Shown piece after piece: positions 36,045-43,789 of a stretch of DNA of 64,000 nt. Under the pieces are notes generated by a model. That model had not been told where the DNA came from, searched no databases, and was given only the letters and a program-made list of their open reading frames with translations. The stretch spans positions 1-64,000 of the forward strand of contig NZ_JAJFAW010000027.1 of assembly GCF_020711255.1 (NCBI RefSeq), written 5' to 3'. The translations under genes and the position numbers were made by a program. The stretch is from Hymenobacter plasmatis. GTDB taxonomy: Bacteria; Bacteroidota; Bacteroidia; Cytophagales; Hymenobacteraceae. How positions within the stretch are numbered: the first letter of the stretch is position 1; each line of letters begins with the position of its first letter.

Positions 36045-36614
36045 TTACTGACCATAGCAGAGGTCACCGTGGCCTTTGTACACGAGGCCATCGGCGTTGT
36101 TGACAACGTAATAAATGCGAAAAACCTCTTTTGCGGGAGCGCCCATTTTGGCGTAATCAAACATGTAGGACTGGCTCAAAATCAAGTTTACTGGCTCAAG
36201 CCGTTGCAGCACCTGGTACTTGCGGTTGACAAAAACGACGCGTAGGGTGTAGGTGGCGGCGCCCCCGCCGGGGCCTCGCTGCGTTTGCAGGGTCCAGTTG
36301 GCCTGGCCGGCGAGGGCGGGGTTGGGGAAAGCTTGGCGGGCGCCGACGAGCGCCGGCTGTTGGGGGCCGTTCAGGTCAAAGTTTATTTCGGGGAACAGGG
36401 CGCGCTCCTGCGCGTTCCAGGTAGCATCCGAGGTCCAGTCGGTCGGATCCTGCGGGCCGTTGGGCATGTTGCTGGCGTCGCGGTAGGTAATGCCCTCATC
36501 GGCTCCGAAGTCAATGGTGGGCTCGGTTTCCTTCTTGGAACAGCTGCTAAAAAGCACCGCCGACACCAGGAGCAGCAAGGGCAAATGAATGAAAGGTAGT
36601 ATAGGCTTTACCAT
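36045..36614 (-). CDS. Lipoprotein, unknown function
   Basis: The ATG at 36614 gives 189 residues with a lipoprotein signal (LLLLVSAVLFSSC, then SKKETEP). The mature part (ITYRDASNMPNGPQDPTDWT, ALFPEINFDLNGPQQPALVG, YTLRVVFVNRKYQVLQRLE, FRIYYVVNNADGLVYKGHG) suggests one beta-sandwich domain. It diverges from the sigma factor gene, with 109 bases between the starts. No family is recognised. It may be a surface-exposed or periplasmic lipoprotein. The frame stays open upstream across the sigma factor gene, but that extension is antisense and not credible. Confidence 0.65.
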   Translation of the reverse strand: MVKPILPFIHLPLLLLVSAVLFSSCSKKETEPTIDFGADEGITYRDASNMPNGPQDPTDWTSDATWNAQERALFPEINFDLNGPQQPALVGARQAFPNPALAGQANWTLQTQRGPGGGAATYTLRVVFVNRKYQVLQRLEPVNLILSQSYMFDYAKMGAPAKEVFRIYYVVNNADGLVYKGHGDLCYGQ

Positions 36615-36722
36615 GGTAGAAGAGTAATTTGCAAGCAAGTTACGGGCGGGTAATACAGGTGCAACCCTTATGCCCGGTGCACAGTCCTTTGCTTGCTTAA
36701 GCCTCTTAATCCACCTATCTGC

Positions 36723-37295
36723 ATGGAAGCTGCCGTTGCATACGTTGACATCAATGCGCCCCTGGTGGAGCGCTGCCGCCTGAACGACCGCCAGGCCCAG
36801 GCCGAGATTTACCGTCGCTACGCCAAGGCCATGTTCAACGCGGCCCTGCGCATCACCGGCGACTACGCCGAAGCCGAAGATGTGCTGCAGGAGTCGTTCC
36901 TGAGTGCTTTTCGGGAGCTGAGCGGCTACAAGGGTGATTCCTCGTTTGGGGCGTGGCTCAAGCGCATCGTGGTCAACAAAAGCATCAATTGCCTGCGGCA
37001 GCGGCGGTTGGCGCTGGTGCCGCTGGGCGAGCAGCACCACGAGGAACCGGCAGAGCCCGCCGGCGCTTCCTACGAAGAAGAAGCCGAAACCCATTACCGC
37101 GCCGACGTGCTGCGTCGCTGCATCCAGGAGCTGCCCGATGGCTACCGGGTGGTGCTCAGCCTCTACCTGCTGGAAGGCTACGACCATCTCGAAATAGCCG
37201 GCATCCTGGGCATTTCCGAATCCACTTCCAAGTCCCAATACAGCCGGGCCCGGGTTCGGCTGCGGGAGCTGGCCGCGCAGCGCGGGCTCAGTTAA
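36723..37295 (+). CDS. ECF-type RNA polymerase sigma factor
   Basis: The ATG at 36723 gives 190 residues. Region 2 is visible as EIYRRYAKAMFNAALRITGD and YAEAEDVLQESFLSAFRELS, region 4 as LPDGYRVVLSLYLLEGYDHL followed by the helix-turn-helix EIAGILGISESTSKSQYSRAR. This is typical of extracytoplasmic-function sigma factors in Bacteroidota. It is followed by an anti-sigma-like membrane protein and a DUF4097-like exported protein, so the three probably form an envelope-sensing unit. Confidence 0.92.
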   Translation: MEAAVAYVDINAPLVERCRLNDRQAQAEIYRRYAKAMFNAALRITGDYAEAEDVLQESFLSAFRELSGYKGDSSFGAWLKRIVVNKSINCLRQRRLALVPLGEQHHEEPAEPAGASYEEEAETHYRADVLRRCIQELPDGYRVVLSLYLLEGYDHLEIAGILGISESTSKSQYSRARVRLRELAAQRGLS

Positions 37296-37432
37296 CTAAT
37301 AAATAGCTATCTATCGTTATAATTAATCACATAACCTTTCACTACCCTTCATCCTTTTTCGCTCGGTCGCGGTTCTATATATCCCCGCTACCCATTTTGA
37401 ACCTGGAAGAACCGTGCGTCTGCTTTTCATTC

Positions 37433-38215
37433 ATGGACACTAAAAAGAATAATTCATTGGAAAACTTCGTCGAGCGGCACCGTGCCGATTTCGACACGCA
37501 CGAGCCGCGCCCCGACCTGTGGGCCGCGCTGGAGCAAAAGTTGGCCGACCCGGCTGCCGCGCCCTCTGTGCCGCCGGCCATGCGCCGGGCCGATGCCGGC
37601 CAGCTGGCTCCCCAGGCCGTGGCAGTAGCTGCCGCTGGTCCGGTGCGGCCTGCCAGCTGGCTGCAGCGCTACGGAGTGGCTGCCGCACTGGCGCTGCTGG
37701 TGTTTGCGGCCGGGGCCAGTGAGGCCTGGAAAACGAGACACGCCGCTCCCGCGGAGCTGACCGCGGCCACCAGCCCGGCCAGCTCAACCAGCGCCCCCGA
37801 AGCTCCGGATGCGGCCCTCTACCAAGGCGGCAACCCCGTGGCCATGGCTGCCACCGACCGCACCATCGGCGCCGATAGCCAGCTGGTGCGCGCCGTGCGC
37901 GGCATGGAAGCGTACTACACCACCCAGCTGGCGCGCCGCCAAAGCGAGCTGCGGGAGCTGAAAGGCCCCGGGGTAGCTGGCATGAACGCCGACTGGCAGC
38001 GGGAACTGGTGTCGCTCGACTCGAGCTATCGCAAGCTGAAGGTGGAGCTGCTCCACCATCCGCAGCCCGATGCCGTGCTCACGGCCATGAACCGCAACCT
38101 GCAAATTCGACTCGATATCCTGGACCAGCAGCTGCACATAGGCACGGCCCCGCAGGAAGAAGAACGTAGTACCGGCTCCTTTGTACTGGCCGATAGCCAG
38201 CATTCATCCCGATGA
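37433..38215 (+). CDS. Anti-sigma factor-like single-pass membrane protein
   Basis: The ATG at 37433 gives 260 residues. The N-terminal part (NSLENFVERHRADFDTHEPR, PDLWAALEQKL) resembles the cytosolic start of Bacteroidota anti-sigma proteins; one membrane span follows (residues about 88-105, YGVAAALALLVFAAGAS); the rest, facing outward, is low in structure with a helical region (MEAYYTTQLARRQSELRELK). It lies 137 bases after the sigma gene and overlaps the next gene by 4 bases. A role in holding the sigma factor is inferred from position and layout. Confidence 0.72.
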   Translation: MDTKKNNSLENFVERHRADFDTHEPRPDLWAALEQKLADPAAAPSVPPAMRRADAGQLAPQAVAVAAAGPVRPASWLQRYGVAAALALLVFAAGASEAWKTRHAAPAELTAATSPASSTSAPEAPDAALYQGGNPVAMAATDRTIGADSQLVRAVRGMEAYYTTQLARRQSELRELKGPGVAGMNADWQRELVSLDSSYRKLKVELLHHPQPDAVLTAMNRNLQIRLDILDQQLHIGTAPQEEERSTGSFVLADSQHSSR

Positions 38216-39495
38216 AAAAGCGCATGTCTCTTGGATTTTGGCGGGTAGTTGGGCTGGCCGCACTCGCGCTGGCCGGGTTGCTGAACCCCACGGCGGGTAC
38301 GGCCAGCCCAACGTCCCGCCAGTGGGTACCCGTGGGCGCCTGCTTGCCCGCCCAGTCCCTGGCCATAGAGGCATTTGTCAGCGATGACTACTTGTCTGGC
38401 TCGTCGCAGAGTGTGCAGCCAGATGGTCCGCAGCCAAGCTGCTCTCAGCCCGAACAGACCCGCGACCAGGACGGCCTGAACCTGCAGGCCGAGCAGCGCC
38501 GGCGCCTGAGCCGCAGCTACGCCGTGCCGAAAGCGGGCCGGGCTTTCTCGCTCAATACGCGCTACGGCCGGGTGCAAATCAACCCCTGGAATAAAAAGGA
38601 AATCAAGGTAGAAGCCGAACTGGTGGCCCGCTCCGAAACCGAAGCCGGCGCCCGCCAGGTGCTCGATGCGCTGGGCGTGGAATGGCTGGACTACGATGCC
38701 CGCACCGGCGGCGTGGCCGTGAGCACCAAGTTTGGCCCGGTGCTGCGCGGGCGGGCCGGGGGCTGCCGCTACGAAGTAAACTATACCGTGTGGCTGCCCC
38801 GCACCACGGCGCTGCACGTGTTCAACAGCTTCGGCGAAGTGACCGTGACCGGCGACTTAACCGGCCCCACGGAGCTGGCCGTGGAATACGGCGCCCTGCG
38901 CACTGGCCGCCTCGAAGGCCAGCAAAACTTCGTGCACATCGGCAACGGCGACTGCAGCATTGCCTACGCCGGCCGCGCCAGCATCGACGCCAGCTACGCC
39001 CGCCTGCGCCTCGACGAAGGCAAGACCGTGGACCTGCGCAACAACCACTCCGACGTGGACATGGGCACCGTGCAGGACCTGACGGTGCACAGCAAGTACG
39101 GCGACGTGGCCCTGGGCACGGTGCGCAACCTGCGCGGCTCGTCGGGCTACTCCCGGTTTACCATCGACCGGCTCGACCAGGGCATTGACATGGCCCTGCG
39201 CTACTGCCCCGATTTTGTGGTGCGCGACATGGGCGCCAATTTCCGCCAGGTGAACCTCGACGGCGGCTTCAGCACCATTCGCCTGGGCTTTGCCGAGGCC
39301 CCCAGCTTCCGGTTCGATGTGAGCACCGAGCAGGGCCAGATGCTGGTGGATAAAAACATGGTCCGGGTGCTGTCGCAGGAAAACGGCCCGCAGACCAGCG
39401 ACGTGCTGGGCGTATACGGCGGGGCAGCGCCCGGCCGCAACGCCGGCAATGTCAACATCAAGGTGCGCTACGGCACCGTGCGGTTTAGCAAGTAG
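38212..39495 (+). CDS. Exported DUF4097-like beta-helix protein
   Basis: The ATG at 38212 overlaps the stop of the preceding gene (ATGA). The 427 residues start with a signal peptide (VVGLAALALAGLLNPTAGTA). After about residue 95 there is a repeated strand pattern typical of DUF4097/adhesin-like right-handed folds: FSLNTRYGRVQINPWNKKEI, FNSFGEVTVTGDLTGPTELA, VEYGALRTGRLEG, VHSKYGDVALGTVRNLRG. Its position behind a sigma/anti-sigma pair is common for such proteins in Bacteroidota. The function is unknown. Confidence 0.75.
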   Translation: MKKRMSLGFWRVVGLAALALAGLLNPTAGTASPTSRQWVPVGACLPAQSLAIEAFVSDDYLSGSSQSVQPDGPQPSCSQPEQTRDQDGLNLQAEQRRRLSRSYAVPKAGRAFSLNTRYGRVQINPWNKKEIKVEAELVARSETEAGARQVLDALGVEWLDYDARTGGVAVSTKFGPVLRGRAGGCRYEVNYTVWLPRTTALHVFNSFGEVTVTGDLTGPTELAVEYGALRTGRLEGQQNFVHIGNGDCSIAYAGRASIDASYARLRLDEGKTVDLRNNHSDVDMGTVQDLTVHSKYGDVALGTVRNLRGSSGYSRFTIDRLDQGIDMALRYCPDFVVRDMGANFRQVNLDGGFSTIRLGFAEAPSFRFDVSTEQGQMLVDKNMVRVLSQENGPQTSDVLGVYGGAAPGRNAGNVNIKVRYGTVRFSK

Positions 39496-39531
39496 GAGGG
39501 CAGAAGCCCAAGCTGAAGCGGAGCGTCCGCT

Positions 39532-39539
39532 TACCTTCG
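39532..39539 (+). promoter_or_regulatory. Candidate -7 element, PPC gene (near-leaderless)
   Basis: TACCTTCG (one mismatch to TAnnTTTG) ends 3 bases before the ATG at 39543; no TTG is seen at the expected -33 distance. Confidence 0.3.
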
Positions 39540-39542
39540 GCC

Positions 39543-40088
39543 ATGATTCGCCTGCTGCTTCCGCTGCTTCTGCTTGGTGCGTACCCCTTGGTGGCCCAGC
39601 ACAATGCCGGCAAACCCCAACCCACTTCTGCCGTGCCCGTGGCCCAACCGTCAGTTCTTCGAACGTATGCCCTGCGCCTGCACCCCGGCGATGACCTGCG
39701 CCAGCAGCTCACGGCCTTTGTGGAGGCGCACCACATTGTGGCCGGCACCATGCTCACCTGCGTGGGCAGCCTCACGGTGACCACGCTGCGGCTGGCCAAC
39801 CAGGAAGGCTCCACCGAGTACCGGGGCCATTTCGAAATCGTGTCCTTGGTCGGCACGCTCTCAACCAACGGCTCGCACCTGCACCTGGCCGTGTCCGACA
39901 GCACCGGCCGCACCATCGGCGGGCACTTGCTGGATGGCTGCCGCGTGTACACCACCGCCGAAATTGTGCTGGGAGAACTGCCTGAGCTGGATTTCCGGCG
40001 CGAAACCGACCCCACGTTTGGCTACCAGGAGTTGGTGGTGCACCCGGCGCCTGCTTCGGGGAAAGGAGTGCCGCAAAAGAAGAAGTGA
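39543..40088 (+). CDS. Exported PPC/DUF296 domain protein
   Basis: The 181-residue protein joins a signal peptide (MIRLLLPLLLLGAYPLVAQ) to a PPC (DUF296) domain: YALRLHPGDDLRQQLTAFVE, GTMLTCVGSLTVTTLRLANQ, FEIVSLVGTLSTNGSHLHLA, IGGHLLDGCRVYTTAEIVLG. PPC domains trimerise and are best known from AT-hook DNA-binding proteins, but free bacterial versions have His-based metal sites (here NGSHLHLAVSD and GGHLLDG). A secreted copy cannot bind DNA in the cell. The next gene overlaps its stop by 4 bases. Confidence 0.8.
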   Translation: MIRLLLPLLLLGAYPLVAQHNAGKPQPTSAVPVAQPSVLRTYALRLHPGDDLRQQLTAFVEAHHIVAGTMLTCVGSLTVTTLRLANQEGSTEYRGHFEIVSLVGTLSTNGSHLHLAVSDSTGRTIGGHLLDGCRVYTTAEIVLGELPELDFRRETDPTFGYQELVVHPAPASGKGVPQKKK

Positions 40089-40606
40089 GCCCAACCGATT
40101 ACGAGCCGTTTATGACCGTTGCCGATACTCCCCAAGCCGCTGCCTTTCGTCGGCAGGTCCTCATCCCCCTGAAGCTGCGGCTGTTTTTGATGCAGAAGCT
40201 GCCCATGGCCTGGCTGGCGGGCCTGCGCCTCCGGCAGCTCACGCCGGAGCAGGCGGTGGTGACCATCCGCTTTAAGTTTCTGACGCAAAACCCGTTTCGC
40301 AGCATCTATTTCGCCTGCCTGGCCATGGCGGCCGAGTTTGCCAGCGGCATTCAGGCCATGATGCACGTGCAGGCCGGTGGCCCGGTGTCGATGCTGGTGG
40401 TGAAGCTGGAGGGCGACTTCACCAAGAAAGCCGTGGGGTTGATTGCCTTCACCTGCCCCGATGGCCCACTTATCGCCCAAGCCGTAGCCGAGAGCCGCGC
40501 CACCGGCGAAGGCCGCACCGTGGTGTGCACCAGCACCGGCGTAGACGAGGCCGGCGACGTGGTAGCTGTCTTCCGCCTCACCTGGTCGTTTCGGGCGAAG
40601 CGCTAG
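40085..40606 (+). CDS. DUF4442 (hotdog-fold thioesterase-like) protein
   Basis: The 173-residue protein probably starts at GTG 40085 (GTGA overlap with the PPC gene) or at ATG 40112. It matches the DUF4442 family related to hotdog thioesterases: MQKLPMAWLAGLRLRQLTPE, VTIRFKFLTQNPFRSIYFAC and LAMAAEFASGIQAMMHV. The family is predicted to act on acyl thioesters, without experimental proof. It is translationally coupled to the preceding gene. Confidence 0.75.
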   Translation: MSPTDYEPFMTVADTPQAAAFRRQVLIPLKLRLFLMQKLPMAWLAGLRLRQLTPEQAVVTIRFKFLTQNPFRSIYFACLAMAAEFASGIQAMMHVQAGGPVSMLVVKLEGDFTKKAVGLIAFTCPDGPLIAQAVAESRATGEGRTVVCTSTGVDEAGDVVAVFRLTWSFRAKR

Positions 40607-40785
40607 GGCATTGAGCGCTGCTGGGTTGGGCTGAAAACCTCATTCTGAGCCTGACTCCGCAAGGCACAAACACCCAAACACAAAATGGTGCAAAAACCCG
40701 GGAAATCTGAATAAATAGGTTTTACTTTCGGCCGGCGTTGGGACGCTTTGTTCCCGGCGCCGGCCGTTGCTTTTCCCCAATTCGT

Positions 40786-42378
40786 ATGCTCCATAAACTC
40801 AGCGCCCTTCTGCTGCTAGTGCTAGGCATCTGCTTGGGCAGTGGCTGCGGCCATTCCCAGCGCCAGCCCAATGCCAAAGCCCAGCCTTTTGAGGTGACCG
40901 AAGCGTCCATAGAGGACATTCAAGGAGCACTAAAGCGCGGCGACTGCAACTGCGAGCAAGTGGTGGGCGCTTACCTGGCCCGCATCGCGGCCTACGACCA
41001 GCCCACCCGGCTCAATGCCATCGTGGTGACCAATCCGGCGGCGTTGGAAACCGCCCGGCAGCTGGATGCGGAGTACCGCCGCACGGGCCAGATGCGGCCA
41101 CTGCATTGCATTCCGGTGATTGTGAAGGACAACTACAACACCGCCGGCTTGCAAACCACGGCGGGTTCGCTGGCCCTCAAAGGCTTTGCGCCCGGCAAAG
41201 ATGCCTCGATGGTAAGGGCCCTGAAAGCGGCGGGCGCCATCGTGCTGGCCAAGTCCAATATGGCCGAGTGGGCCTTCAGCCCCATGGTCACCATTAGCTC
41301 CATTGCGGGCGAAACCCGCAACCCGTACAACCTGGAGCACGTGCCGGCGGGCTCGAGCGGCGGCACCGCGGCGGCCGTGGCCGCCAGCCTGGGCACCGTG
41401 GGGCTGGGCACCGACACAGGCAACTCCATCCGTGGGCCTTCGTCGCACAATGCCCTGGTGGGCTTCCGGCCCACGCTGGGGCTGCTGAGCCGGGCCGGCA
41501 TTGCGCCGCTCTACCTGCGCAACGACACCGGCGGGCCCATGTGCCGAACCGTGGCCGACGCCACGCGCCTGCTCGAAGTAATGGCCGGCCCCGACCCCGC
41601 CGACCCGCTTACTTCCTACAGCGCCGGCAAGGAACCGCAGGGTGGCTACCGGCAGTTTCTGGACAAGAAGGGCCTAAAAGGGGCCCGGATTGGGGTACTG
41701 CGCACGCTGAGTGAGCGCAGCCCCGACCCCCAGGTGAAGGCCGTTTTTGAGCAAGCCGTGGCCGACCTCCGCAAAGCCGGCGCCGTGGTAGTAGACGTGG
41801 AAATTCCGGATTTTGACAAAGTGAGCAAGAACCAGTGGTGCTCGGTTTTTAAGCACGACATCAACCAGTACCTAGCCGAGCTGGGCCCCGGCGCTCCGGT
41901 CAAAAACATCGATGAGGTGCTGGCCTCGGGCAAGTACTCTGCCTACATCAAAGAAAACCTGCAGGATGAGCTGTCCCACGGTGTGGTGCCCAGCCCAAGT
42001 GCCGCCGGCTGCGGCGAGGCCTACACCGACCCGCGCCGCATTGCCTTCCGCAATGCCGTGACCGCCGTAATGGACCAAAACAAGGTCGGGGCCCTAGTGT
42101 ACCCGACCTGGAACAACCCGCCCGCCAAAGTGGGCGACTTCAAAGGCTACCGCGGCGACAACAGCCAGCTAATAGCCCCGCACACGGGCCAGCCCGCCTT
42201 CACCGTGCCCATGGGCTTTACCTACGACAGCCTGCCCGCCGGGCTGCAGTTCCTGGGCCGCTCCTTCGATGAAGCCACGCTGATAAAGTATGTGTATGCC
42301 TATGAGCAGGCGACGCATCACCGGAAGGCTCCCGCTAAGTTTCCGGCGCTGCCTAAGACGGCCACGGCTGCGCAGTAA
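40786..42378 (+). CDS. Amidase-signature enzyme, exported
   Basis: The ATG at 40786 gives 530 residues with a signal peptide (LLLLVLGICLGSGCG), possibly with a lipobox at Cys21. The Ser-cisSer-Lys triad is clear: Lys114 in PVIVKDNYNTAG, Ser190 in PAGSSGGTAAAV and Ser214 in TGNSIRGPSS. It hydrolyses amides in the periplasm; substrates of such exported amidases range from aryl amides to peptide amides and cannot be told here. An ATG before the signal peptide is absent, so this start is firm. Confidence 0.92.
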   Translation: MLHKLSALLLLVLGICLGSGCGHSQRQPNAKAQPFEVTEASIEDIQGALKRGDCNCEQVVGAYLARIAAYDQPTRLNAIVVTNPAALETARQLDAEYRRTGQMRPLHCIPVIVKDNYNTAGLQTTAGSLALKGFAPGKDASMVRALKAAGAIVLAKSNMAEWAFSPMVTISSIAGETRNPYNLEHVPAGSSGGTAAAVAASLGTVGLGTDTGNSIRGPSSHNALVGFRPTLGLLSRAGIAPLYLRNDTGGPMCRTVADATRLLEVMAGPDPADPLTSYSAGKEPQGGYRQFLDKKGLKGARIGVLRTLSERSPDPQVKAVFEQAVADLRKAGAVVVDVEIPDFDKVSKNQWCSVFKHDINQYLAELGPGAPVKNIDEVLASGKYSAYIKENLQDELSHGVVPSPSAAGCGEAYTDPRRIAFRNAVTAVMDQNKVGALVYPTWNNPPAKVGDFKGYRGDNSQLIAPHTGQPAFTVPMGFTYDSLPAGLQFLGRSFDEATLIKYVYAYEQATHHRKAPAKFPALPKTATAAQ

Positions 42379-42420
42379 TATTTAGCTCAAGTAGCTCAAG
42401 TAGCTCAACTGTAGCATGTC

Positions 42421-42520
42421 CGCGCCGCCTGTCATGCAGAGCGCAGCGAAGCATCTTATCGCCGAGGAACGGTCAGGCGTGAGAAGATGCTTCGCTTCGC
42501 TCTGCATGACAGGCGGCGCG
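42421..42520. repeat. Dispersed hairpin repeat, family A, copy 3
   Basis: The outer 23 bases on each side are exact reverse complements (CGCGCCGCCTGTCATGCAG... / ...CTGCATGACAGGCGGCGCG), and pairing continues inward almost perfectly to GAAGCATCTTATC / GAGAAGATGCTTC. It is preceded by three tandem TAGCTCAAG-like words at 42383-42409. It lies between the amidase gene and the converging alpha/beta hydrolase gene and could also stop transcription. Confidence 0.85.
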
Positions 42521-42576
42521 GGGCATAACAAGCGGTTAATGCGAGCTCAACATCCAGCCCAACTAGCTCAACTGGG

Positions 42577-43680
42577 CTAGTTAGAAACGGTCTTGCCCTT
42601 TTCCGTCAGCGCCAAAAGTTCCTGCAGGTAGCTGCCCCAGATGGCGGGGTTGGAGTGGGTGCCGTGGCCGGTGGTTAGGTCGGTGATGGGCAGCAGGATG
42701 TAGCGGCCTTTGGGCACCTTCTTAATTTCGACTTCCAGGATGCCCAGCTCAGGCGGGTTCACCTGGTCATCGGCAGAATTGATGGCGAACAGCGGCGCCT
42801 TAATGGCGGCCAGGTGCGGCGCGGGGTTATAGTCGCGGGAGGCGTCAAATTGATAAATCATGTCGTTGGCATCCAGTGAGCTGAAAAAGCGCGCCTCGGT
42901 TTTGGCCAGGGCTGCTTCGGCCAGCTCGCGGGTGGGCGCCGCCTTCTGCATTTGCTTGGGGCTACTGGTCATGAAAATCAGCGATGATATGGCCCCGGTG
43001 AGGCCGGTTTTGGGCTGGGTGGTGTAGGCGCCGCCTTTCCATTCGGGGTCCATCTCAATCAGGTCGATGGCCATTTTGCGGAGCATGCGGTTGCGGCCGG
43101 CAATTTCTACCGGCAGGCTGGCCAGCGGCATCAGCGCATCCATAAAATCGGGGTATTTATAGCCCCACACCCAGGTTTCCATGCCGCCCATGGACGTTCC
43201 CATTATCAGGCGTGCGTGCCCAACGCCCAGCTTTTCGGTGAGCAACCGGTAGTCGGCCACCACCATGTCGTCGTAGGTGTACTTCGGGAATTGCATGCGC
43301 AGCCCGTTGCTGGGCTTGCTGGACTTGCCGTGGCCGATGGCATCGGGCAGGATGATGTAGTATTTGGCCGCATCCAGCAGCTGCCCCGGCCCAAACAGGC
43401 GGCCGGCAAACTGCTCGCTCAGAAAATTATTGCCCGCGCCCGTGGTGCCGTGCATTATCACGACGGCATTCGCCACCTTGCCGCTGCGGTCTTTGCGCGG
43501 CTGGCCCACCGTGGTGTAATGCACGTTCAGTGTGGGCAACGTTTCGCCACTCACAAACCGAAACTGAGGCAACACAAAATCACCTTCTACCGGCGCCGGG
43601 TAGCGGGCTTGCGCGTGGCCAGGCGCTTGCAGTAGCACCAGGCAGAAAGTGAGAAGGAAACCGAATCGAGAAAAGGCCAT
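42577..43680 (-). CDS. Exported alpha/beta-fold hydrolase (homoserine acetyltransferase-like)
   Basis: The 367-residue protein has a signal peptide (LLTFCLVLLQAPGHAQ). It follows the MetX-like branch of alpha/beta hydrolases: nucleophile Ser in IMGTSMGGMETW, Asp in AINSADDQVNPPE and His in GHGTHSNPAIW; the oxyanion region is VVIMHGTTGAGNNF. Exported MetX-like proteins are probably hydrolases rather than biosynthetic acyltransferases. It stands alone, facing the amidase gene. Confidence 0.88.
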   Translation of the reverse strand: MAFSRFGFLLTFCLVLLQAPGHAQARYPAPVEGDFVLPQFRFVSGETLPTLNVHYTTVGQPRKDRSGKVANAVVIMHGTTGAGNNFLSEQFAGRLFGPGQLLDAAKYYIILPDAIGHGKSSKPSNGLRMQFPKYTYDDMVVADYRLLTEKLGVGHARLIMGTSMGGMETWVWGYKYPDFMDALMPLASLPVEIAGRNRMLRKMAIDLIEMDPEWKGGAYTTQPKTGLTGAISSLIFMTSSPKQMQKAAPTRELAEAALAKTEARFFSSLDANDMIYQFDASRDYNPAPHLAAIKAPLFAINSADDQVNPPELGILEVEIKKVPKGRYILLPITDLTTGHGTHSNPAIWGSYLQELLALTEKGKTVSN

Positions 43681-43789
43681 GGCAGTAGGTAATCGCTAAA
43701 GCGCCAAATTGAGCTAGATGCTCTCAAATGACGCGCAGAAAAAGCGAATTCCAAATGCTAGACCTTGTTCCTGTGGAACCTCACCACCG

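Noticed and set aside
36615..37238. Upstream extension of the minus-strand lipoprotein frame
   Set aside because: The extension is antisense to the sigma factor gene. The lipoprotein has a proper ATG at 36614 followed directly by a lipobox signal, so the longer frame is not needed.
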